Assembly (NCBI GenBank): GCA_023416965.1 | Contig: JAEZGJ010000132.1 | Coordinates: 1-6,074, forward strand | Length of the DNA stretch: 6,074 nt | Source of the DNA: Pseudomonadota bacterium | GTDB taxonomy: Bacteria > Pseudomonadota > Alphaproteobacteria > Rhizobiales > Phreatobacteraceae | Reading direction: 5' to 3' | Part shown: piece after piece, positions 1 through 6,074 of the stretch | Layout of the letters: each line of letters begins with the position of its first letter | Numbering within the stretch: the first letter of the stretch is position 1 | Notes under the pieces: generated by a model | Databases searched by the model: none | Told to the model about the DNA's origin: nothing | Seen by the model: only the letters and a program-made list of their open reading frames with translations | Position numbers and translations under genes: made by a program

Positions 1-810
1 GTCGTGCACGGATTGCACGGCCGCCGCCGCGCCGGATCGGGGGAGAATTTCTGGCAGTTCCGCCGCTTCGCCAGCGGCGAGCCGGCGAGCCGCATCGACT
101 GGCGCCGCTCCGGGCGCGACCAGCACCTCTACGTCCGCGAACGCGAATGGGAGGCGGCCCACCCCGTCTGGATCTGGCCCGACTGCTCGGCCTCCATGCA
201 GTTCGTCTCGCCGCTCGCCTGGGAGACCAAGCGCGACCGCTGCATCGTCCTCGCCTTCGCCCTGGCCGAGATCATGGTGCGCGGCGGCGAGCGGGTCGGC
301 ATTCCCGGCATCATGAGGCCGACGGCGAGCCGCGCCATCATCGACCGCATGGCCGATGCCCTTCTGTCCATGCCGGACCTCGCCGCCGCCAGCCTGCCGC
401 CCCGCGCGCCGGTCTCGCGCCTGTCGGAGGTCGTCATCCTCTCCGACTGCCTGGTGCCGCTGGAGACGTTCCGCGAGGAGATCAAGAGCCTCGCCTCCGC
501 CGGCTCCCGCGGCCATGTCCTGCAGATCAACGATCCGATCGAGGAGACCTTCCCGTACAAGGGTCGTGTCGAATTCGAGGAGCTCGAGGAGAGGCTGACC
601 ATCACCGCGGGCCGCGCCGAGACCTGGCGGGACGACTATGTGGCGCGCCTCGCCGCGCACCGGGCGGCGCTGCGCCAGGACTGCGACAGCCGCGGCTGGA
701 GCTTCGGCATCCACCGCACCGACCAGCCGCCGGCCACCGCCATTCTCGCGCTGCACCAGCGCATGGGACCGGGCTCGCGTGACGCGGCCCCGCGGATCGG
801 GGGCGCCTGA
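1..810 (+). CDS. DUF58 domain protein, 5' partial (vWA-like, MoxR-associated)
   Basis: The frame is open through the left edge, so the N-terminus (perhaps 30-50 residues) is missing. The GTG at position 4 is not a credible start because it falls just before the conserved core. That core shows HGRRRAGSGENFWQFR followed by RIDWRRS and LYVREREWE, the signature of DUF58 proteins. Next comes a vWA-like half with an intact MIDAS motif D-C-S-A-S (Asp codon at 181-183) after a hydrophobic WIW strand, then a second strand ending LSDC (Asp codon at 445-447). No membrane segment is visible, so it is probably cytoplasmic or peripheral. It contains four cysteines, unlike its two downstream partners. DUF58 proteins are typically encoded next to MoxR AAA+ ATPases and are thought to act as their partners or substrate adaptors. 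The biochemical role is unknown. The stop overlaps the start of the next gene by one base. Family assignment is confident; function is inference from context. Confidence 0.93.
   Translation, partial: VVHGLHGRRRAGSGENFWQFRRFASGEPASRIDWRRSGRDQHLYVREREWEAAHPVWIWPDCSASMQFVSPLAWETKRDRCIVLAFALAEIMVRGGERVGIPGIMRPTASRAIIDRMADALLSMPDLAAASLPPRAPVSRLSEVVILSDCLVPLETFREEIKSLASAGSRGHVLQINDPIEETFPYKGRVEFEELEERLTITAGRAETWRDDYVARLAAHRAALRQDCDSRGWSFGIHRTDQPPATAILALHQRMGPGSRDAAPRIGGA
799..803 (+). promoter_or_regulatory. Ribosome binding site of the BatA-N/DUF4159 gene, inside the DUF58 gene
   Basis: A run of five G residues lies 6 bases before the ATG at 810, within the last codons of the DUF58 gene. The TGATG stop/start overlap at 808-812 suggests translational coupling. 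The site supports 810 as the start, and the encoded N-terminus (MLGLPLAFASP) is what this family usually shows. Confidence 0.55.
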
Positions 811-3659
811 TGCTCGGCCTCCCCCTCGCCTTCGCCTCGCCCCTCGTCCTCTTCGCCCTCGCCGCCCTGCCGGCACTCTGGTGGCTGCTGAGGCTCGTGC
901 CGCCGCGCCCGCGCCGCGTCCGCTTTCCCCCGACGCGCATCCTCATGGACATCGCGCCGAAAGAGGAGACGCCGGCCAACAGCCCCTGGTGGCTGACCCT
1001 GCTGCGCCTGCTCCTCGCCGCCATCATCATCCTCGCCATGGCGGGTCCCTTGTGGAACCCGCCGGCCGCGACCTCCGGCGGCCGCGGCCCCGTTCTCCTG
1101 TTGATGGATGACGGCTGGCCCTCCGCCGCCTCCTTCGAGCAACGCCAGCGGGTGGCGGGCGAGATCGTCGCCTCCGCCGAGAGCGCCGGCCGCGCCGTCG
1201 CGCTGGTGCCCACCGCCCGGCCCGTCATCGACATCGCGCTGGAGACGCCGTCCTCGGTGCGCGAGCGCCTGCGCTCCCTCGAGCCGCAGCCGCATACGCC
1301 GGACCGCGCCGCCATCCTGCCGGCGCTGCAGAAGTTCCTTGGCGCCCAGCCTGAGGCCGAGATCGTCTGGCTCACCGACGGCACCGATACCGGCCGCGGC
1401 GAGGCCTTCGTCGGCCAGCTCGCGCCGCTGGTGCGCGGCCGCAGCGTCACCGTCTTCGAGGGCGGCACGCCCGCCCCCCTCGCCCTCGCCGGCGCCACCA
1501 ACACCGCCGGCGGCTTCACCGCCAAGGTGCTGCGCCCCGAGGGCGGTCCCGCCAGGCCAGGGCGCGTCCGTGCCCTCGACAGCCGCGGCCTGCCGCTGGG
1601 CGAGGCCGCCTTCGCCTTCGAGGACGGCAAGACGGAGGCGGATGTCCGGTTTGAACTGCCGGTGGAGATCCGCAACGAGATCACCCGGATGGACATCCTC
1701 TCCGAACGCTCGGCCGGCGCCGTCCAGCTCGTCGATTCCCGCTGGGCTCGGCGCACCATCGGCGTCGTCTCCGGCGCCAGCACGGACATCGCCCAGCCGC
1801 TGCTGTCGCCGACCTATTATCTCGGCCGGGCGCTCGACCCCTTCGCCGACATCCGCACGGTGGAGGGCGCCTCCCCTTCCGAGGCGATCATTCGCTTCAT
1901 CGAGGGGCGCGTTCCGATGATCGTGCTGACCGATGTCGGCACCGTCACGCCGGTGGCGCGCGACGCGCTCAACCGCTTCATCGACAATGGCGGCATCCTG
2001 CTGCGATTCGCCGGCACGCGGCTCGCCGGCGCGCAGAACGACGATCTCGTGCCGGTCAGGCTGCGCCGCGGCGGCCGCCAGCTGGGCGGCGCCCTGTCCT
2101 GGGAGACGCCGCAGGCCCTTGCTCCCTTCGGCCGCGAGAGCCCCTTCGCCGACATTCCCGTGCCGGCCGACGTGCGCGTGCGCCGCCAGGTTCTCGCCGA
2201 GCCCGATGGGCTGCTGGCGGACAAGACCTGGGCGCAGCTCGCCGACGGCACGCCGCTGGTCACCGCCGAGAAGCGCGGCCAGGGCCTGCTCATCCTCTTC
2301 CACGTCACCGCCGACACCTCCTGGTCGGACCTGCCGATCTCCGGCGCCTTCGTCGACATGCTGAAGCGGATCGCCGGCCTCTCTGCCGCCGGCCGCCCTG
2401 CCGCCGAGGGCCTCGCGGCGGTGCCGGGCCAGCCCAGGGCGAGCGAGCGGGTCGCGCCCTCTCGCGTGCTCGACGGCTATGGCGGCTTCGTCCGCCCGCC
2501 GGCCACCGCCCGTCCCATCCCCGCCGACTGGCGCGAACCCGCGACCTTCGACTATCCGCCGGGCTTCTATGGTCCGCAGGAGGGTACGATCGCCGTCAAC
2601 GTGCTCGGTCCCGAGGAGCGGCTGAAGCGCCTCGACATCGGCCCCCTGAACGCCACGATCGAGCGGTACCGTCTGGGCGAACCCGTCGATCTCCGCTCCC
2701 CGCTGGTGGTGACAGCCCTGATCCTTCACCTCGCCGATGGCCTGATCGTCCTCCTCATCGCCGGCGGCCTCGCTCAGCTGATGGCGGGCCGGCGCGGCCG
2801 CACGGCCGCCTGGCTCCTCCTTGCCGGCGGCGCCCTCGCGCTCGCAGGCCAGCCGGCCGAGGCGCAGACCCGCCGCAGCCAGGAGCGGCCGATCGTCTCC
2901 ACCGGCAACCCGGTGGACGACGCCGCCATCCGCGCCACCCAGTCGACCCGGCTCGCCTATGTCGTCACCGGCTCGCGCGAGGTCGACGACGTCTCCCGCG
3001 CCGGGCTGGAGGGCCTCACCCGCTTCCTTTCGGCGCGCACCGCGCTGGAGCCGGCCCAGCCCCAGGGCGTCGACATCGCCCGCGACGAGCTCGCCTTCTT
3101 CCCCGTCCTGTACTGGCCGGTGGTGGCGGGGGCCGAGGAGCCGGCGCCGCAGGCGCTGCTGAAACTCGACGCCTATATGAAACAGGGCGGCATGGTCATC
3201 TTCGACACCCGCGACGCCCTCACCGCCCGCCCCGGCCAGGCGAGCCCGGCCCAGGCGACGCTGCGCCGCATCCTCGCCGGCCTCGACATTCCCGAGCTTG
3301 AGGCGGTGCCGCGCGACCACGTCCTCGCCCGCGCCTTCTTCATCCTGCGCGAATTCCCCGGCCGCTATGCCGACGGTGTCACCTGGGTCGAGGCCATTCC
3401 GCCGGCGGGCGACGACGAGGCCGCGCGTCCGGCGCGCGCTTCCGACTCGGTCTCGCCCATCATCATCACCTCCAACGACCTCGCCTCCGCCTGGGCCATC
3501 GACCGCCAGGGCAACCCGCTGCTTCCCGTCCAGGGCGAGGCACGCCAGCGCGAGCTCTCCTTCCGCTTCGGCGTCAACCTCGTCATGTATGCCCTGACCG
3601 GCAACTACAAGACCGACCAGGTCCACGTCCCCGCCCTGCTCGAACGGCTGGGGAACTGA
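810..3659 (+). CDS. BatA-N / DUF4159 membrane protein (double-transmembrane N-terminal domain, degenerate vWA, GATase1-like fold)
   Basis: 949 residues. Visible layout: TM1 about 8-27; Arg-rich loop (PPRPRRVR); TM2 about 59-80, together the BatA-type N-terminal double-TM domain; vWA-like fold about 93-220; beta-rich segment about 221-312; GATase1/ThuA-like fold about 314-525 with NGG-I-LL-R-F-A-G at 393-402; Pro/Ala-rich linker and beta segment to about 630; TM3 about 632-657; short basic RRGR loop; hydrophobic segment about 665-680 ending in an AEA|Q signal-peptidase-like site at 683-686; DUF4159 domain about 714-945, with YWP at 768-770, IFDTRD at 797-802, REFPGRY at 847-853 and a conserved NYKTDQVHVPALLERL tail. 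Positive-inside charges put residues 81-630 and DUF4159 in the periplasm. The vWA MIDAS is broken (D101-G-W103-P-S105: central Ser replaced by Trp) although the TDG at 189-191 remains. There is no cysteine in the whole protein, so the GATase-like fold cannot be a Cys-nucleophile enzyme. Likely an envelope-integrity component of a MoxR/DUF58 operon; molecular function unknown. Confidence 0.92.
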   Translation: MLGLPLAFASPLVLFALAALPALWWLLRLVPPRPRRVRFPPTRILMDIAPKEETPANSPWWLTLLRLLLAAIIILAMAGPLWNPPAATSGGRGPVLLLMDDGWPSAASFEQRQRVAGEIVASAESAGRAVALVPTARPVIDIALETPSSVRERLRSLEPQPHTPDRAAILPALQKFLGAQPEAEIVWLTDGTDTGRGEAFVGQLAPLVRGRSVTVFEGGTPAPLALAGATNTAGGFTAKVLRPEGGPARPGRVRALDSRGLPLGEAAFAFEDGKTEADVRFELPVEIRNEITRMDILSERSAGAVQLVDSRWARRTIGVVSGASTDIAQPLLSPTYYLGRALDPFADIRTVEGASPSEAIIRFIEGRVPMIVLTDVGTVTPVARDALNRFIDNGGILLRFAGTRLAGAQNDDLVPVRLRRGGRQLGGALSWETPQALAPFGRESPFADIPVPADVRVRRQVLAEPDGLLADKTWAQLADGTPLVTAEKRGQGLLILFHVTADTSWSDLPISGAFVDMLKRIAGLSAAGRPAAEGLAAVPGQPRASERVAPSRVLDGYGGFVRPPATARPIPADWREPATFDYPPGFYGPQEGTIAVNVLGPEERLKRLDIGPLNATIERYRLGEPVDLRSPLVVTALILHLADGLIVLLIAGGLAQLMAGRRGRTAAWLLLAGGALALAGQPAEAQTRRSQERPIVSTGNPVDDAAIRATQSTRLAYVVTGSREVDDVSRAGLEGLTRFLSARTALEPAQPQGVDIARDELAFFPVLYWPVVAGAEEPAPQALLKLDAYMKQGGMVIFDTRDALTARPGQASPAQATLRRILAGLDIPELEAVPRDHVLARAFFILREFPGRYADGVTWVEAIPPAGDDEAARPARASDSVSPIIITSNDLASAWAIDRQGNPLLPVQGEARQRELSFRFGVNLVMYALTGNYKTDQVHVPALLERLGN
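3650..3654 (+). promoter_or_regulatory. Ribosome binding site of the vWA/GATase-like gene
   Basis: GGGGA lies 9 bases before the ATG at 3664 and overlaps the last codons of the preceding gene, whose TGA is at 3657-3659. It is the best Shine-Dalgarno candidate in the 4-base intergenic gap region. It supports the 3664 start, which gives an N-terminus entering directly into a TM segment. Confidence 0.5.
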
Positions 3660-3663
3660 CGCC

Positions 3664-5745
3664 ATGACCCTCGGCATCGTCTGGTCGCCCATCGTCCCCC
3701 TCTGGGCCCTCGCCCTCGCCGCCCTCGCGGCGCTGCTCGTCGCCGGCCTGCTGGTCCTGTCGCGCTCGCGTGGCGCCTGGTGGCGGGTCGCGGCCATGGC
3801 CCTCGCCCTGATGGCCCTGGCCAACCCGGTCTTCACCCAGGAGGACCGGGACCCCCTGCAGTCGGTCGTCGCCGTCGTGCTCGACCGCTCGGCAAGCCAG
3901 TCCCTCGCCGACCGCACCCGCATGACCGATGAGGCCAAGGCCGCCATCGAGCGCTCCTTCGCCCGTTCGCCGGGCTTCGAGGTCCGCTGGATCGATGCCG
4001 GCGCCTCCGACGGCCAGACCGACGGCACCCATCTCTTCGAGGCGCTGCGCCAGGGCCTCTCCGACGTGCCGGCCGAGCGCATCGGCGGTGCCATCCTCGT
4101 CACGGACGGCCAGGTCCACGACGTCCCCGCCCAGGCCTCGGCCATCGGCTTCACCGCCCCGGTCCATGCCCTCGTCACCGGCCGCTCGACCGACCGCGAC
4201 CGGCGCGTCGTGCTGACCCAGACGCCGCGCTTCGGCATCGTCCAGCAGAGCCAGACGGTCGGCTTCCGCGTCGAGGACAACGGCACCGGCGGCGCCGTCG
4301 CCCAGGCGGCCGTCACCATCAGCCGCGACGGCGAGGTGATCGAGCGGCGCACGGTGACCACCGGCACCACCACCAACGTCTCGGTCCAGATCACCCATGC
4401 CGGTGCCAACATCGTCGAGATCGAGGTGGACGGCCTTCCCGGCGAGCTCACCCCCATCAACAACCGCGCCGTGGTCGTCATCGACGGCATCCGCGAGAAG
4501 CTGCGCGTGCTGCTCGTCTCCGGCGAGCCCCATGCCGGCGAGCGCACCTGGCGCAACCTCCTGAAGTCGGATGCCGGCGTCGACCTCGTCCACTTCACCA
4601 TCCTGCGCCCGCCGGAGAAGCAGGACGGCACGCCGATCAACGAGCTCTCGCTCATCGCCTTCCCGACCCGCGAGCTCTTCCAGATCAAGATCCGCGAGTT
4701 CGACCTCATCATCTTCGACCGCTATGCCCAGCAAGGCGTGCTGCCGCTGATCTATTTCGAGAACATCGCCCGCTATGTGCGCAACGGCGGCGCGCTGCTC
4801 ATCGCCGCCGGCCCCGAACACGCCACCTCCGCCTCCATCAACGACACGCCGCTGGAGAGCATCCTGCCGGCCGCCCCCACCGGCGAGGTCATGGAGCGCC
4901 CCTTCCACGCCCGCGTCTCCGACCAGGGCCGCCGCCACCCCGTGACGCGCTCGCTGCCCGGCATGGTGGCCGAGGGCAATCCGCAATGGAGCCGCTGGTT
5001 CCGCCTGATCGAGAGCCGGCAGCCGGCGCAGGGCGCCACCACCGTCATGGACGGCCCGGATTCGCGCCCGGTCCTCATGCTCACCCGGCAGGGCGAGGGG
5101 CGCGTCGCGCTCCTCCTCTCCGACCACATCTGGCTCTGGGCCCGCGGCTACGAGGGCGGCGGGCCGCATCTCGAGCTGCTGCGCCGCCTGTCGCACTGGC
5201 TGATGAAGGAGCCGGAGCTGGAGGAGGAGAGCCTGCGCCTCGCCGTGCGCGGCCGCCAGCTCGCCGTCGAGCTGCAGACCATGGCCGAGCGGCCGGAGAC
5301 CGTGACCCTCACCCGCCCCTCCGGCGACAGCCTCACCGTCGCCATGCAGGACGCCGAGCCGGGCCTCTGGCGCGGCCAGGTCGACATCACCGAACTCGGC
5401 CTCTGGCGCGCCCAGGCGGGCCGGCTCACCCGTCTCATCAATGTCGGCCCACCCAATCCGCGCGAGTTCACCGACGTGACCTCCACCACACGCCTGCTGG
5501 AGCCGCTGGTGCGCGCGACGGGCGGCGGCCTCTGGCGCATCTCAGAGACCGGCAGCCTCTCCATCCCGCGCATCGTGCCGACGCGCTCGGCGAGCTCCCT
5601 GCGCGGCGAGGACTGGATGGGCATCCGCCAGCGCGACGCCTCGGTCGTGCGCGGCATCGGCATCCTGCCGGCCTTCGCGGGCCTGCTCGGCCTCGTCCTG
5701 ATGCTCGGCGCCCTCACCGCCGTCTGGGCTCGCGAGGGGCGCTAG
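3664..5745 (+). CDS. Membrane-anchored vWA / glutamine-amidotransferase-like protein
   Basis: 693 residues. TM1 about 11-33, short basic loop (SRSRGAWWR), TM2 about 37-56. A vWA domain about 66-175 follows with an intact MIDAS D74-R-S76-A-S78, a possible third-loop Thr at 122 and TDG at 147-149. Then an Ig/CARDB-like beta domain about 180-278 and a GATase1-like fold about 280-515, starting LRVLLVSGEPH with NGG-A-LL-I-A-A-G at 374-383 where a true amidotransferase would carry its nucleophile elbow. A second beta domain occupies about 520-600 and a C-terminal TM about 664-688, leaving a short basic tail (AREGR) inside. The positive-inside rule places nearly everything between TM2 and TM3 in the periplasm. 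Databases often call such proteins glutamine amidotransferases, but there is no cysteine anywhere, so that activity is not supported. The gene is 4 bases downstream of the DUF4159 gene and is the last in the operon. Probable role: metal-dependent protein-protein contact in a cell-envelope complex. Family is confident; function is inferred. Confidence 0.92.
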   Translation: MTLGIVWSPIVPLWALALAALAALLVAGLLVLSRSRGAWWRVAAMALALMALANPVFTQEDRDPLQSVVAVVLDRSASQSLADRTRMTDEAKAAIERSFARSPGFEVRWIDAGASDGQTDGTHLFEALRQGLSDVPAERIGGAILVTDGQVHDVPAQASAIGFTAPVHALVTGRSTDRDRRVVLTQTPRFGIVQQSQTVGFRVEDNGTGGAVAQAAVTISRDGEVIERRTVTTGTTTNVSVQITHAGANIVEIEVDGLPGELTPINNRAVVVIDGIREKLRVLLVSGEPHAGERTWRNLLKSDAGVDLVHFTILRPPEKQDGTPINELSLIAFPTRELFQIKIREFDLIIFDRYAQQGVLPLIYFENIARYVRNGGALLIAAGPEHATSASINDTPLESILPAAPTGEVMERPFHARVSDQGRRHPVTRSLPGMVAEGNPQWSRWFRLIESRQPAQGATTVMDGPDSRPVLMLTRQGEGRVALLLSDHIWLWARGYEGGGPHLELLRRLSHWLMKEPELEEESLRLAVRGRQLAVELQTMAERPETVTLTRPSGDSLTVAMQDAEPGLWRGQVDITELGLWRAQAGRLTRLINVGPPNPREFTDVTSTTRLLEPLVRATGGGLWRISETGSLSIPRIVPTRSASSLRGEDWMGIRQRDASVVRGIGILPAFAGLLGLVLMLGALTAVWAREGR

Positions 5746-5754
5746 TCTCCCCGA

Positions 5755-5769
5755 TCGGCCGGCGGCCGG
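5755..5769. terminator. Small GC-rich hairpin between convergent genes (weak terminator candidate)
   Basis: CGGCC (5756-5760) and GGCCG (5764-5768) form a perfect 5-bp stem around a 3-base GGC loop, extended by one possible T-G pair. It sits in the 34-base gap between two convergent stop codons, where a bidirectional terminator would be useful. There is no T-tract on either side and such short palindromes are common at this GC content, so an intrinsic terminator is only weakly supported. Confidence 0.22.
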
Positions 5770-5779
5770 GTCCGGGAAC

Positions 5780-6074
5780 CTATCGGGCCGCCGCAGGGAC
5801 GGTGCGCGTCGCCGCGGCATGAACCGCGAGGCCGATCAGGCAGAAGGCGAGGAAGCCCGCCGCCGCCAGAAGCGGCGCGCCGGCTGACCCGGTGAAGTCA
5901 CGCACCCAGCCCGCGGCGGGCGGCAGCAGCGCCAGCCCCAGATAGAACAGCGTGTAGAGGACCCCCATCCCGAAGGCGCGCGTCTCGGCCGATAGGACCT
6001 TGCCGGCGAACACCATGATGAGGCTCGACGGCGGCGCCGCCAGCAGGCCGAACAGCGGCAGCGTCAGCCAGGCC
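5780..6074 (-). CDS. MFS transporter, C-terminal fragment (gene continues beyond right edge)
   Basis: The reverse-strand frame is open from the right edge to a TAG at 5782-5780, giving the last 97 residues of a longer protein. The first 19 or so residues (AWLTLPLFGLLAAPPSSLI) are in frame with, and run into, the ATG at 6016. That ATG lies inside a membrane helix and is not the true start. Three hydrophobic segments match the last helices of a 12-TM major facilitator: one ending near FAGKVL, one around GMGVLYTLFYLGLALLPP, and one around PLLAAAGFLAFCLIGLAVHAA. The cytoplasmic-type loop SAETRAFGMG and the GWVRDFTGS loop are typical of MFS permeases of the cyanate/nitrate-like type. The substrate cannot be determined from this fragment. 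It is convergent with the vWA operon and probably unrelated to it. It contains one cysteine. MFS membership is fairly confident. Confidence 0.82.
   Translation of the reverse strand, partial: AWLTLPLFGLLAAPPSSLIMVFAGKVLSAETRAFGMGVLYTLFYLGLALLPPAAGWVRDFTGSAGAPLLAAAGFLAFCLIGLAVHAAATRTVPAAAR

Noticed and set aside
4..6. GTG as the start of the DUF58 protein
   Set aside because: The conserved family core begins immediately after it and the frame is open to position 1, so the gene is truncated by the window edge.
602..1789. A 395-codon minus-strand open frame, and several plus-strand frames of 80-280 codons within the three genes
   Set aside because: All are embedded in confident genes. Their products are Arg/Pro/Ser/Ala-rich, typical of out-of-frame reading of GC-rich genes, with no domain signature.
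636..4712. A 1,358-codon open frame on the minus strand
   Set aside because: It is antisense to two well-supported genes. Over 810-3659 it is in codon register with the sense gene, so it stays open simply because that gene uses no TTA, CTA or TCA codons, as expected at this GC content. Its translation is low-complexity Gly/Ala/Arg/Glu/Asp-rich and matches no family I recognise.
3583..5196. A 537-codon open frame on the minus strand
   Set aside because: It is the in-register antisense shadow of the vWA/GATase-like gene, with the same codon-bias explanation. The product is Gly/Ala/Asp-rich with no recognisable domain.
3664..5745. A defence or anti-phage system built on vWA, ATPase and GATase-like proteins
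   Set aside because: MoxR-vWA modules occur in some defence contexts, but here no nuclease, sensor or mobile-element context is present. The layout matches a conserved chromosomal envelope operon.
6014..6016. ATG as the start of a 78-residue membrane protein on the minus strand
   Set aside because: The frame continues upstream to the window edge with hydrophobic MFS-like residues, so this Met is internal to a helix.
1..6074. CRISPR arrays, tRNA or rRNA genes, insertion sequences, long repeats
   Set aside because: None seen. The window is almost entirely covered by four coding regions with uniform composition and no direct or inverted repeats beyond short GC-rich words.

Overview
The window is very GC-rich, gene-dense bacterial chromosome with a strong G/C bias at third codon positions. 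The protein families and gene order fit an alphaproteobacterium, probably Hyphomicrobiales (Rhizobiales). That placement rests on recognised family features, not on a marker gene.

Positions 1-5745 (+ strand) hold the downstream three genes of one tightly packed operon: a DUF58 protein whose 5' end lies outside the window, a 949-residue BatA-N/DUF4159 membrane protein, and a 693-residue membrane protein with a vWA domain and a glutamine-amidotransferase-like fold. The first two overlap by one base (TGATG) and the next two are 4 bases apart, so all three are probably co-transcribed and translationally coupled. In related genomes a MoxR-type AAA+ ATPase gene usually sits just upstream of DUF58; here it would lie off the left edge. 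From memory, an operon of this layout in Rhizobium leguminosarum (RL3499-RL3502) was reported to affect cell morphology and envelope integrity. That makes this a conserved but poorly understood envelope system rather than a wholly unknown one.

The working picture is a cytoplasmic MoxR/DUF58 pair acting with two membrane proteins that expose large domains to the periplasm. The two membrane proteins share one architecture: N-terminal TM hairpin, vWA fold, beta-sandwich, catalytically dead GATase1-like fold, C-proximal TM. They look like diverged paralogues. One has lost its metal-binding (MIDAS) motif and gained a DUF4159 domain preceded by a signal-peptide-like segment; the other keeps its MIDAS. 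Neither contains any cysteine.

Positions 5746-5779 are a 34-base convergent intergenic gap with a small GC-rich hairpin. Positions 5780-6074 (- strand) encode the last 97 residues of an MFS transporter whose 5' part is off the right edge. I see no mobile elements, CRISPR arrays, tRNA or rRNA genes, and no gene-free stretch longer than 34 bases.
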